In this document: positions 43,722-52,163 of the stretch, one piece after another
Position numbering within the stretch: position 1 is the first letter of the stretch
Layout of the letters: every line of letters starts with the position of its first letter
NCBI RefSeq assembly: GCF_003478035.1
Contig: NZ_QUEP01000009.1
Location: 62,421 to 126,420, forward strand
Reading direction: 5' to 3'
DNA: 64,000 nucleotides
From: Clostridium sp. OF03-18AA
GTDB lineage: Bacteria > Bacillota > Clostridia > Lachnospirales > Lachnospiraceae
Made by a program: the position numbers and the translations under genes
The notes under the pieces: model-generated
The model's input: the letters and a program-made list of their open reading frames with translations, nothing else
Told to the model about the DNA's origin: nothing
Databases searched by the model: none

Positions 43722-43786
43722 AACCGGTTTTCCGGTTCCGGAGACTTCTGAATGGGAGTTTTCGGGGCGCGGGGAGCCGGTTTTTT
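43722..43786 (+). terminator. Terminator of cstA
   Basis: AACCGG...CCGGTT around an inner CGAAAAC/TTTTCG region, followed by TTTTTT; the long stem is imperfect. Confidence 0.65.
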
Positions 43787-43902
43787 GTATTGACGCAAAA
43801 ATGTGACTCATTTGAAAGTGCGGATCGGATTCATTTTTCGCTGTCGTTTTGCCTGTATGCGGTATAGGGCAGAGATTTTCACATTCGTTTATATGATGGG
43901 GG

Positions 43903-43932
43903 TTGCAAATGCGGGAGTAGTTCTTGTATACT
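43903..43932 (+). promoter_or_regulatory. Possible promoter upstream of rlmD
   Basis: TTGCAA, 18 bp, TATACT. The 470-bp gap 43633-44104 otherwise holds only the cstA terminator. The leader would be about 170 nt. Confidence 0.45.
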
Positions 43933-44104
43933 TAAGAAAAACTGAGCATTGAGACTCATTTTTAGGTCTGTTCTGTATTTTGTGTATTCGGTATATTCTC
44001 AGTACGGGATGTACGCTATTAGTTTGGCTTAGTGAGGTGAAAGGACAGAGTGGGCTCAGCGATAAAAATGTACAACAAGAATATTTATATAGAAGGAACA
44101 AATT

Positions 44105-45532
44105 ATGGAAATCAAGAAAAACGATAAATTTACAGTGACCATCGAGGACATGGGAGAGGACGGTGCAGGTATCGGCCGCGTGGACGGATATATCTGGTTC
44201 GTGAAGGATGCCCTGATCGGGGATACGATCGAGGCGTCAGCCATGAAAATGAAAAAAAATTACGGCTTTGCCCGCCTCGTGCGCGTCATCACCCCGGCAA
44301 AAGGCCGCGTGGAGGCGAAATGTCCGGTGGCGAGAGCTTGCGGCGGATGCCAGCTTCAGGAACTGGACTATAAAGAACAGTTAAAATTCAAGGAAAAGAA
44401 AGTATACAATCATTTAAAACGCATCGGCGGCATGGAAAACCTGTTCCTGCCGGAAGAGGCGGACCAGGCAGCAGGAGTGCCGGACGCAGTCATCATGGAA
44501 CCGATCATAGGAATGGAAGACCCGTGGAGATATCGCAACAAAGCGCAATATCCGATCGGACGCGGAAAGGACGGAAAACCGACGGCCGGATTCTTTGCCG
44601 GCCGGACCCACTCCCTGATCCCGGTACCGGAGCTGGACTGCCTGCTTGGCTGCGGAGAAAATAAGGATTATCTGGCGGCAGTGCTGAAATTCATGGAAGA
44701 TTTTGGTGTGGAACCTTATGATGAGGCAAACCACAAGGGACTTGTGCGCCATGTTCTCTTAAGAAAAGGTTTCGCCAGCGGTGAACATATGGTATGTCTC
44801 GTGATCAACGGAAAGAAACTGCCCCATGAGAAAGAGTTTACCGAGCGGATGCGTGAAGTCGGCGCGGACAGTATCTCCCTGTCCTTCAATATGGAAAAGA
44901 CAAACGTGATCCTGGGAACCGAGATCAAAAATCTCTACGGGCCGGGTTATATCACGGATAAGATCGGAAACATCGAATATCGGATCTCTCCGCTATCGTT
45001 CTATCAGGTAAACCCGGTCCAGACAGAACGTCTCTACGGAACAGCACTGGAATTCGCTGATTTAAACGGCGGCGAGACCGTCTGGGATCTTTACTGTGGA
45101 ATCGGAACGATATCATCCTTCCTTGCACAGAAGGCGGGGAAAGTCTGCGGCGTCGAGATCATCCCGGCGGCCATCGAGGACGCGAGAGAGAATGCGAAGC
45201 GCAACGGCCTCGATAACGTAGAATTCTTCGTCGGAAAAGCCGAAGAAGTCCTCCCGGAACAGTACGAAAAGAACCACATCAAAGCCGATGTGATTGTTGT
45301 CGATCCGCCAAGAAAGGGATGTGATGAGCTCTGCCTCGAGACGATCGTAAAGATGGCACCGGAGAAGGTCGTTTATGTGAGCTGTGATTCCTCGACGTTG
45401 GCAAGAGATGTGAAATATCTCGGGGAGAACGGTTACGCTGTAAAACGCGTCAGAACCGTTGACATGTTCGGAATGTCAGGGCATGTAGAGACGGTAGCAT
45501 TATTAACTAAAAAAGATATCACGTCTTGCTGA
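44105..45532 (+). CDS. rlmD: 23S rRNA (uracil-5-)-methyltransferase RlmD-like
   Basis: A 475-residue TrmA/RumA-type enzyme: N-terminal TRAM domain (about 1-60, with DMGEDGAGIGRVDGY), an Fe-S region with CPVARACGGCQ near 75-84, and a C-terminal methyltransferase with SAM motif DLYCGIGTIS near 329, VDPPRKGCD near 399 and the catalytic Cys in VYVSCDSSTLARD near 423. It adds a methyl to U1939 (RlmD) or a related uridine; Firmicute paralogues (RlmCD) can modify U747 and U1939, so exact target is open. A ribosome site AGAAGGAACAAATT precedes the ATG. Confidence 0.93.
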   Translation: MEIKKNDKFTVTIEDMGEDGAGIGRVDGYIWFVKDALIGDTIEASAMKMKKNYGFARLVRVITPAKGRVEAKCPVARACGGCQLQELDYKEQLKFKEKKVYNHLKRIGGMENLFLPEEADQAAGVPDAVIMEPIIGMEDPWRYRNKAQYPIGRGKDGKPTAGFFAGRTHSLIPVPELDCLLGCGENKDYLAAVLKFMEDFGVEPYDEANHKGLVRHVLLRKGFASGEHMVCLVINGKKLPHEKEFTERMREVGADSISLSFNMEKTNVILGTEIKNLYGPGYITDKIGNIEYRISPLSFYQVNPVQTERLYGTALEFADLNGGETVWDLYCGIGTISSFLAQKAGKVCGVEIIPAAIEDARENAKRNGLDNVEFFVGKAEEVLPEQYEKNHIKADVIVVDPPRKGCDELCLETIVKMAPEKVVYVSCDSSTLARDVKYLGENGYAVKRVRTVDMFGMSGHVETVALLTKKDITSC

Positions 45533-45556
45533 CAAGAATTAACTAAAAGTTCAGCG

Positions 45557-45573
45557 GTTGCAAAATTTGCAAC
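45557..45573. other. 17-bp palindrome
   Basis: GTTGCAAAATTTGCAAC is a perfect inverted repeat between rlmD and the small ORF at 45611; possibly an operator or a short hairpin. Confidence 0.4.
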
Positions 45574-45610
45574 AACGGTAGAGGAAATTGAAAAATCGAA
45601 GGGATATAAA

Positions 45611-45835
45611 ATGGAACAGGAATACATTATTCTCCAGATCCAGGAAGATGATTACGGCTGTGAGGAACGCTCTGCAGGGGCAAAGAAAACCGTTCTCGTC
45701 CGGCTGAAAGACGCTAAGGAAAGCGAGCGGATGATCCGTCAGGAAGATGACTGGCTTTATGAGCAGGGGATTGATGAAGGTGATCTGGTAGTATTAACGG
45801 AGAATCACCTGTATAAGAAAATGGAAGAGAGGTAA
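45611..45835 (+). CDS. Small hypothetical protein (74 aa)
   Basis: A 74-residue acidic protein: MEQEYIILQIQEDDYG at the start, then a patch rich in charged residues (AKESERMIRQEDDW) and a C-terminal beta-like segment. GAAGGGATATAAA precedes the ATG, and the next gene begins 6 bp after its stop, so it looks like a real gene in an operon with the GNAT. No transmembrane segment, cysteine cluster or known motif is visible. I do not recognise the family. Confidence 0.65.
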   Translation: MEQEYIILQIQEDDYGCEERSAGAKKTVLVRLKDAKESERMIRQEDDWLYEQGIDEGDLVVLTENHLYKKMEER

Positions 45836-45841
45836 ATAAAG

Positions 45842-46387
45842 ATGGAATTACAGACAAAACGACTGATTTTAAGACCATGGCAGGAGAGCGATGCAGAGAG
45901 CTGCTATGAATACGCGAAAGACCCGCAGGTCGGTCCATCTGCCGGCTGGCCGGTACACACGAGTGTGGAGAACAGCAGAGAGACGATTAAAAACGTATTG
46001 TCGGCCGATGGAACGTATGCGGTCGTATTAAAAGCTTCCGGAAAACCGGTCGGCTGCGCGGGATTAACTGTGGGAGCTGCCAGCAATTTAAAGCTTCCGG
46101 AAGATGAAGGTGAGATTGGCTGCTGGCTCGGCGTTCCGTACTGGGGACAGGGAATCATCCCGGAGGCAGTACAGGAGCTGATCCGTTATGGATTTGAGGA
46201 TCTGGGATTAAAACGGATCTGGTATGCGTTTTTTGATGGGAATGAAAAATCAAAGCGCGTGGCGGAGAAATGCGGATTCAGCTATCATCACACGAATGAA
46301 AACCTGGAGTGGAAATTACTGAACAGGACAGTTACAGAGCATGTGTATGTTCTTGACAGGCATAGAAAGTTATCTGGTGCGCAGTAA
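45842..46387 (+). CDS. GNAT N-acetyltransferase (RimJ/RimL type)
   Basis: A 181-residue GNAT. It opens with LQTKRLILRPWQESDAESCYEYAKDPQV, the standard RimJ/L start; acetyl-CoA loop GCWLGVPYWGQGIIPEAV (Q/R-x-x-G-x-G/A-like) is near 97-114 and RVAEKCGFSYHH near 139. It could acetylate a ribosomal protein N-terminus or a small amine. The start is 6 bp after the small ORF. A hairpin TGTCAGC-TTGC-GCTGACA follows at 46402-46419. Confidence 0.9.
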   Translation: MELQTKRLILRPWQESDAESCYEYAKDPQVGPSAGWPVHTSVENSRETIKNVLSADGTYAVVLKASGKPVGCAGLTVGAASNLKLPEDEGEIGCWLGVPYWGQGIIPEAVQELIRYGFEDLGLKRIWYAFFDGNEKSKRVAEKCGFSYHHTNENLEWKLLNRTVTEHVYVLDRHRKLSGAQ

Positions 46388-46477
46388 TTCTGAGAGAAAT
46401 TTGTCAGCTTGCGCTGACAGGAATTAAACGCCAAGTCTTACGTGTGCTCGACTTAAAAGAAAGAAGGAACCCCGAGA

Positions 46478-47026
46478 ATGAAAAAACTTATGATCGCGTC
46501 CGACATCCACGGCTCCGCATACTATTGCCGGAAAATGCTGGAGGCATTTGACCGGGAACAGGCAGACCGCCTGTTGCTTTTGGGCGATATTTTGTACCAT
46601 GGACCGAGAAATGATCTTCCGAAAGAGTATGCGCCGAAGGAAGTCATCAAAATGTTAAATGAGCGGAAAACGAAAATCTTCTGTGTCCGCGGAAACTGCG
46701 ATACGGAGGTTGACCAGATGGTGCTGGAGTTCCCGATCCTTGCGGATTACGCGGTATTTCCGGCGGCAGACCGCCTGATCTACGCTACTCATGGCCATCA
46801 CTTTCATATGAACCAGCTCCCGCCTCTCCAGCCGGGAGACATTCTCCTCCACGGCCACACGCACATTCCGGCGTGGGAACCGTTCGGGGATGGAAATCTG
46901 TACCTGAATCCGGGTTCCGTGTCGATCCCGAAAGCGGAAAGTGAACATAGCTATATGCTCCTTCAGGATGGGAAAGTGATCTGGAAAACACTGGAAGGAA
47001 CTGCTTATCATAGTGAATGTTTATAA
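46478..47026 (+). CDS. yfcE: YfcE/MJ0936-type metallophosphodiesterase
   Basis: A 182-residue calcineurin-like enzyme with D-x-H (SDIHG, residues 8-12), GDILYHG near 38, GNCD near 72, THGHH near 105 and HGHTHIP near 123, the complete two-metal set. Small YfcE proteins hydrolyse phosphodiesters such as bis-pNPP in vitro; the natural substrate is unclear. AAGAAAGAAGGAACCCC precedes the start. Its stop is followed directly by the promoter of the B12-riboswitch transcript. Confidence 0.92.
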   Translation: MKKLMIASDIHGSAYYCRKMLEAFDREQADRLLLLGDILYHGPRNDLPKEYAPKEVIKMLNERKTKIFCVRGNCDTEVDQMVLEFPILADYAVFPAADRLIYATHGHHFHMNQLPPLQPGDILLHGHTHIPAWEPFGDGNLYLNPGSVSIPKAESEHSYMLLQDGKVIWKTLEGTAYHSECL

Positions 47027-47043
47027 AAACGTCTCAATGGTCC

Positions 47044-47072
47044 TTGCATAATAAACCCGAAGATGCTAAAAT
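47044..47072 (+). promoter_or_regulatory. Promoter of the cobalamin-riboswitch operon
   Basis: TTGCAT, 17 bp, TAAAAT; start near 47079, a few bases before the riboswitch. Confidence 0.65.
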
Positions 47073-47090
47073 ATCTCCTATAACAATTGA

Positions 47091-47340
47091 AGAGGCATCC
47101 GGTGCTGCTGCCGCCCTGAAGGGGGCGGACAGCAGGTAAAAGGGAAACAGGTGAAAGACCTGTGCGATCTCGTCACTGTGAGCAGGGAATACAAAGCCAT
47201 GCGCGAACGCGCGGTCACTGAAAAAACGGAGCAGCCTGACAGGACTGTTTTGAAATATTTGGGAAGGCGGCTTTGTGTGATGATCTGTGAGTCAGGAAAC
47301 CTGCCGGAATGCTGGTACAGGAAGAAAAATTCCAGATCAC
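47091..47340 (+). promoter_or_regulatory. Cobalamin (B12) riboswitch
   Basis: The B12 box GAGTCAGGAAACCTGCC is at 47289-47305. Upstream come the P3-P6 core elements: GGGAAACAGGTGAAAGACCTGTGCG and GTCACTGTGAGCAGG (47131-47187), in the usual order and spacing. A terminator-type hairpin follows at 47364-47393. Cobalamin binding should reduce expression of the ABC importer operon that starts at 47646. Confidence 0.93.
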
Positions 47341-47363
47341 GAGGCATTGATCGTACCGTTTAT

Positions 47364-47393
47364 ATGTCGGCTGATTCCAGCGGACATCTTTTT
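47364..47393 (+). terminator. Riboswitch expression-platform terminator
   Basis: ATGTCGGCTG-ATTC-CAGCGGACAT with one G/G mismatch, followed by CTTTTTC. Confidence 0.6.
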
Positions 47394-47472
47394 CTGATGC
47401 TTAAGCATTCGGTATTCGAAAAAATTCTCAGATGGAACATCTCCATACTAACTCCGAAATTGTAAAAACAAT

Positions 47473-47606
47473 GAAACTGTTCAGAACTTTCATGATTACG
47501 GGCAAAAAATGTATTTCAGATGGCTGAACCAATAGGACTTTTGCTTTAAAACCAATGGGGTTATTACAGTCGGCGCAGCAAGTGCGCAGGCCTGGTGAAC
47601 AGTTGC
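47473..47606 (-). repeat. 133-bp repeat family, copy E (full length, reverse)
   Basis: On the reverse strand it matches copies A and B along its length: ends GCAACTGTTCACCA / TTCTGAACAGTTTC, the motif AGGCCTGCGCACTTGCTGCG, and GCAAAAGTCC pairing region around a TCAG-CCAT-CTGA centre. About 134 bp. It lies between the riboswitch terminator and the binding-protein gene. Confidence 0.75.
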
Positions 47607-47645
47607 AAAAAAACATTATAATCTTTACACAACATGGAGGACAAC

Positions 47646-49289
47646 ATGAAGAAGAAACATGTAAGTCTGCTCTTAGCGGCAGCAATGGCGGCATCCGTAA
47701 TTTCCGGATGCGGAAGCAGCGCGAATAACAGCACGGCTGAGACGACAAAAGCAGAAGGAGCTGCAGCGGAGACAACGGCTGCAGGAGAGACAGAAGCCAC
47801 AGCAGAGGCAGTGGAAGACACAGAGAAAAACGAGACAGATGAGGTTGTCATCGCGACTCCGCGTGATGCTGTGCAGGGAAGCGGCGATGCGTATTACTGC
47901 TGGGAAGGCGCTTATGTATGGGAAGCGCTCACAGCAAACAACGGTGGTGTGATCGATCCGTGGCTTGCAAAATCCTGGGAGCACAACGATGACTGTACCG
48001 AGTGGACTTTCAGCCTGCGCGATGACGCATATTTTACAGACGGTGTTCAGTTTAATGCCGATGTGTGCCTGAAAAACATTGAGCGTTGGGGCCATGGGAT
48101 CAATTCTACATACACAACACTCAGCATCGAAAAATCTCTCCCGAATCTCGACAAGATGGAGAAAGTCGACGACTTCACTGTAAAGTTCACATTTACACAG
48201 CCGATCACAACACTTGAGTATGTCCTTTCCGACTATGGCAGCCCGATGTACAGCCCGAACTGCTTCGACGAGGAGACAGGTGTGATCTCCGACTATGCGA
48301 TCGGAACCGGTCCATATAAGATCGTTGACCATGTGGAGTCCGAGTATGTGACACTTGAGAGAAATGACAACTATTATGGCGAGAACGGCAAGGTAAAGAC
48401 CTTCAAGATCCGCTGCATCCCGGATGCCGAGACTCGTGTATCCGCGTTAAAATCCGGCGAAGTCATGGGACTTGCAGACAACGGCGCGATCACCATGGAT
48501 GCTGCAAAGAATCTCTGCGACACAGACTCCAACTTTGAGATGGACAGCACTCCGAGCCATATGACTGAGTACATCATGTTCAACGATAAAAACGAGTACC
48601 TTGCGGATAAGCGCATGAGAGAGGCGTTCAACCTTGCGACAGACCGCGACAGCATCTGCAGTGTGATCTACGGAGGACTTTTACAGCCGGCATACTCCTT
48701 CTTAAGCACCCAGTCCACCTTCCATCTGGACATCCAGGGAACTTATGATATGGAGAAGGCAAAATCTCTCGCAAAAGAAGTTCTCGGAGACAAGACGGCC
48801 GACATGACCATGATCATCCGTTCCAGCACCGCGTCCGATTACAACTGCAAGGCTGTTGCAGAATACTTAAAGCAGGTTTACGCGGAGCTTGGCGTCAACA
48901 TCAATATTGAGATCGTGGACTCCTCCCTCTACAAAGAGAGACAGCAGGAAGGCACCTACGACATGACACTTACTGTATTCGGTATCAACAATGCGGATCC
49001 GACTTCCACATTTAAGCAGTACTTCGCAAGCGAAGGAAACAGCAACACGACATTAAACTACAACTACTACAACGAGAAGATCGATGAACTTGTCGCAAAA
49101 GCTCCGACGATCGCTGATGTGAGCGAGCGCAGCAAGATCTATGATGAGATCCAGCAGGAACTCTTCGATGACAGCGCGTGCGTTCCGATCTGCTACCAGA
49201 TCAACGTAAACATCCACAACAAGGCGATCACACACTATGCAGGAAAGACCTTCGGTGTTGGACTTCCGACAATTTCCTGGGTGAAATAA
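47646..49289 (+). CDS. ABC transporter substrate-binding lipoprotein (Opp/Nik family 5)
   Basis: A 547-residue solute-binding protein. Signal peptide with lipobox and Cys22 (ISGC), then a Glu/Ala/Thr-rich tether to about residue 60, then the family-5 fold (AESWE-like AKSWEHNDDCTEWTFSLRDD near 105; GTGPYKI near 220). GGAGG 5 bp upstream sets the ATG at 47646. It delivers substrate to the permease pair encoded next. The NikA-like pattern and the B12 riboswitch suggest cobalt (or nickel) complexes rather than peptides, but metal ligands cannot be read from the sequence. Confidence 0.92.
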   Translation: MKKKHVSLLLAAAMAASVISGCGSSANNSTAETTKAEGAAAETTAAGETEATAEAVEDTEKNETDEVVIATPRDAVQGSGDAYYCWEGAYVWEALTANNGGVIDPWLAKSWEHNDDCTEWTFSLRDDAYFTDGVQFNADVCLKNIERWGHGINSTYTTLSIEKSLPNLDKMEKVDDFTVKFTFTQPITTLEYVLSDYGSPMYSPNCFDEETGVISDYAIGTGPYKIVDHVESEYVTLERNDNYYGENGKVKTFKIRCIPDAETRVSALKSGEVMGLADNGAITMDAAKNLCDTDSNFEMDSTPSHMTEYIMFNDKNEYLADKRMREAFNLATDRDSICSVIYGGLLQPAYSFLSTQSTFHLDIQGTYDMEKAKSLAKEVLGDKTADMTMIIRSSTASDYNCKAVAEYLKQVYAELGVNINIEIVDSSLYKERQQEGTYDMTLTVFGINNADPTSTFKQYFASEGNSNTTLNYNYYNEKIDELVAKAPTIADVSERSKIYDEIQQELFDDSACVPICYQINVNIHNKAITHYAGKTFGVGLPTISWVK

Positions 49290-49294
49290 TCAAT

Positions 49295-50248
49295 ATGTCA
49301 CTTTTAAAGTACATCCTGAAAAAAATGCTGATGCTTTTGCCGGTGCTCGTCGGGATCAGTATCATTGCATTTGCACTTGGGATCATGTCACCGGGGGATC
49401 CGGTGGACCAGGTGTTAAATCCAAACGGAAACGAATCCTACACGCAGGAAGAATATGATGCCATGGCTGCAAAGATGGGGCTGGACCAGCCTGCCGTCGT
49501 CCAGTATTTTAACTGGGTCGACGGCCTGGCTCACGGCGATCTGGGCAGGTCCTTTTTCACGAACAAAAGTGTCATGGACCAGCTCGCAAAGCGGATCCCG
49601 ATCTCATTGAAGCTTGCGGGTTTCAGCATGATCCTGACCATCGTGTTCGGTGTGGGATTCGGAGTCCTGATGGCGGTGGGAAAAGACCGGCTGCCGGATC
49701 ATGTGCTGGGAACATTTTCAACGGTTGCATTGTCCGTTCCGGGGTTCTGGATCGCCATTGTCCTGATCTTTATCTTTGCGGAACAGTGGAAGATCCTGCC
49801 GAGCAGCGGGATCTCCGACGGATCCGGCTTTATTCTCCCGGCGGTCACGCTGGCGCTCCCGAGTATCGGAGTCTGTGCGAGACTGACAAGGAGCGCGATC
49901 CTCGATGAGATCGGAAGACAGTACATGACTGTGGCGGATGCAAAAGGAATGAGCCGCCGCCGCGCAGTGGTTCGCCATGCGTTCGGAAACGCGCTGATCC
50001 CGATCATCACCTACCTGGGAACCCATATGGCGGGCATCATCGGCGGCGCCTCGATCGTGGAGACGATCTTTGCGATCCCCGGGATCGGAAGCTACGCGAT
50101 CGCGGGTGTGCAGTCGAAGGATTATTATGTGGTGCAGGCGTATGTTCTGTTTTCAGGCTGTATCTATGTGCTGACAAACATTCTGATCGACCTGATCTAT
50201 ATCGCACTTGATCCGAAGATCCGGGCGGGAGAGGCGGTGGAATCATGA
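49295..50248 (+). CDS. ABC transporter permease (DppB/NikB type)
   Basis: A 317-residue permease beginning with a TM helix (KKMLMLLPVLVGISIIAFAL). It has about six TM segments and the EAA-type loop in the sequence DAKGMSRRRAVVRHAFGNALIPIIT near 210. ATG 49295 lies 5 bp after the binding-protein stop; an upstream in-frame extension runs through the end of that gene and is rejected. Last bases overlap the next permease start (ATGA). Confidence 0.93.
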   Translation: MSLLKYILKKMLMLLPVLVGISIIAFALGIMSPGDPVDQVLNPNGNESYTQEEYDAMAAKMGLDQPAVVQYFNWVDGLAHGDLGRSFFTNKSVMDQLAKRIPISLKLAGFSMILTIVFGVGFGVLMAVGKDRLPDHVLGTFSTVALSVPGFWIAIVLIFIFAEQWKILPSSGISDGSGFILPAVTLALPSIGVCARLTRSAILDEIGRQYMTVADAKGMSRRRAVVRHAFGNALIPIITYLGTHMAGIIGGASIVETIFAIPGIGSYAIAGVQSKDYYVVQAYVLFSGCIYVLTNILIDLIYIALDPKIRAGEAVES

Positions 50249-51084
50249 ATAAATTAAAGGAACTCCACCTGTCAGGAAAAGCAAAGACCGGTCTGGTAAT
50301 CTTATTATTGATCCTTTTGACCAGCGTACTCGCGCCGGTCCTTGCTCCCTATGATCCGCTGGTCTCGAACCTGTCGGAAGCACTTCAGAAACCGTCTGCC
50401 GCGCATCTTTTAGGCACGGATAATATCGGAAGAGATACGCTGAGCCGTGTTCTCTACGGCGGAAGACAGTCGATCCTTCTCGCCCTGGTGGCGACCGTCC
50501 TCTCGATGCTGCTCGGTTTTGCACTGGGACTTTTCGCGGGATATTTCGGTGGCTGGATCGACGGGATCATCACGACGATCTCCAGCATTTTCCAGGGACT
50601 TCCCGGCTTGACGCTGATGATCGCGGTGGCCGGACTTCTTGGACAGGGCGTGAAGAGCATGCTGATCGCGATCGTGATCAATTCCTGGGTCGGATTTTCC
50701 AGGATCGTCCGCGGTGAAGTCATGAAACTGAAACAGGAGAGCTTTATTAAAGGACTGAGAACCATCGGAGCCGGAGACCTCCGGATCCTGTTCCTGCATA
50801 TTTCTCCGAATATTTTAGGAACTTTGAGCGTCCTTTTTGCCACCAGGATCGCCGGAAATGTGATCTCGGTGGCGTCCATGAGTTATCTTGGTCTGGGACT
50901 TCAGCCCCCGACACCGGACTGGGGCGTCATGATCAACGATGCGAGACAGTATTTCCGCCAGGAACCGCTGCTCGTCATCGCTCCGGGACTCTGTATTTTG
51001 CTTCTTTCCCTCAGCATCAACCTTCTGGCAGATGAACTGCGTGACCGGCTGGATGTGCGGAAAGATGTGATGAAGACGATGTGA
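50245..51084 (+). CDS. ABC transporter permease (DppC/NikC type)
   Basis: A 279-residue permease of the DppC group: N-terminal TM followed by LAPYDPLVSNLSEALQKPSAAHLLGTDNIGRDTLSRVLYGGR, typical of the family, and a GLRTIGAGDLRILFLHISPNILG EAA loop near 180. It pairs with the upstream permease to form the channel, and overlaps it by 4 bp. The short gap to the ATPase gene holds a truncated repeat (copy C). Confidence 0.93.
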   Translation: MNKLKELHLSGKAKTGLVILLLILLTSVLAPVLAPYDPLVSNLSEALQKPSAAHLLGTDNIGRDTLSRVLYGGRQSILLALVATVLSMLLGFALGLFAGYFGGWIDGIITTISSIFQGLPGLTLMIAVAGLLGQGVKSMLIAIVINSWVGFSRIVRGEVMKLKQESFIKGLRTIGAGDLRILFLHISPNILGTLSVLFATRIAGNVISVASMSYLGLGLQPPTPDWGVMINDARQYFRQEPLLVIAPGLCILLLSLSINLLADELRDRLDVRKDVMKTM

Positions 51085-51106
51085 TGTCGGAAAGCATGCA
51101 AAAAAA

Positions 51107-51176
51107 GGCAAAATTTCCTCAGCATAGCTGAGCCGGAACAGATTTTTGCCTGTAACTGTGAAAAAGCGGAACAGCC
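51107..51176 (+). repeat. 133-bp repeat family, copy C (left end lost)
   Basis: GGCAAAATTTC...AGATTTTTGCC around CTCAGC-ATA-GCTGAG, then TGTAACTGTGAAAAAGCGGAACAG. It matches the right-hand half of copies A and B, with the central stem kept. The left arm and its terminal repeat are missing. Confidence 0.7.
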
Positions 51177-51191
51177 AGGAGAGAAGATCAG

Positions 51192-52163
51192 ATGGAAGAT
51201 AAAAAAGAATGGAAAACAGAAGAAAAAAGTGACATTGAGATCCGCGACCTCTCCGTCACCTTCCAGGACGGCGGCGAGATGATCCATGCCATGGAAGATG
51301 TCAGCGCATACTTTCCGTCGGGCAGTGTCACAGGACTCATCGGGGAGAGCGGAAGCGGAAAATCGCTTTTAGGCATGTCCATCCTGGGACTTCTCTCCGG
51401 GCAGGCCCGGGTGGAAGGAAGCTGTATGTATAAAGGGATGGATTTGTACCGGCTGCCGGAAAAAGAGATGCAGAAGATCCGTGGAAAAGAGATCGCCCTG
51501 ATCCCACAGAATCCCACGGAATCCTTAAACCCGATCCGCAGGATCGGAAAACAGCTCACGGAGTGCATGACAGTCCACGGAAATAAGGACAAAGAGCTTG
51601 CCGATTCCCGGAGGGATGAGTTTCTCCGCAGATTTGGCTTTTCAGATCCGGACCGGATCAACCGCGCTTACTCATTCCAGCTGAGCGGCGGCATGAACCA
51701 GCGAGTGATCTCTGCCATGGGACTCATGAACCGGCCGAAATGGGTCATCGCCGATGAGCCGACAAAAGGTCTGGATGCGATTCTCCGGCGCCAGGTCTAC
51801 CGGGTCCTGAAAGAGATATCAGAGACGGACACCGAAGGCATGATCGTGATCACCCATGATATTGCCCTGGCAGGGGCATTGTGTGACCGGCTGATGGTGC
51901 TCTATAAAGGGAGCATCATGGAAGCCGGGGAGACAAAGACGATCCTTGAACATCCGGCACATCCATACACGAAAGGACTGATCGCATCGCTCCCGGGGAA
52001 GGGAATGAACCCGATCGGGCGCGCAGTGAGAAAAAAAGAGGGAAATTCCGGCTGCAGTTTTTACCCGAGATGTGTGCATGCAGTGGACGCATGCAAAAAT
52101 GGACGGATCCCGGAGGCGGAACTTCCGGACGGAAGGAAAGTGAGGTGCGTCCGGTATGCTTAA
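51192..52163 (+). CDS. ABC transporter ATP-binding protein (DppD/NikD type)
   Basis: A 323-residue ATPase: Walker A GESGSGKS near 47-54, Q-loop LIPQNPTES near 100, signature LSGGMNQR near 162, Walker B VIADEPTKG near 183. The C-terminal oligopeptide-transporter extension with C-x5-C (GCSFYPRC near 288) and a later Cys is present. AGGAGAGAAGATCAG precedes the ATG. The stop overlaps the next ATPase start by 8 bp. Confidence 0.94.
   Translation: MEDKKEWKTEEKSDIEIRDLSVTFQDGGEMIHAMEDVSAYFPSGSVTGLIGESGSGKSLLGMSILGLLSGQARVEGSCMYKGMDLYRLPEKEMQKIRGKEIALIPQNPTESLNPIRRIGKQLTECMTVHGNKDKELADSRRDEFLRRFGFSDPDRINRAYSFQLSGGMNQRVISAMGLMNRPKWVIADEPTKGLDAILRRQVYRVLKEISETDTEGMIVITHDIALAGALCDRLMVLYKGSIMEAGETKTILEHPAHPYTKGLIASLPGKGMNPIGRAVRKKEGNSGCSFYPRCVHAVDACKNGRIPEAELPDGRKVRCVRYA

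Noticed and set aside
47151..47465. 104-codon ORF on the + strand upstream of the importer operon
   Set aside because: It lies within the cobalamin riboswitch core and its terminator; the reading frame is incidental to the RNA structure.
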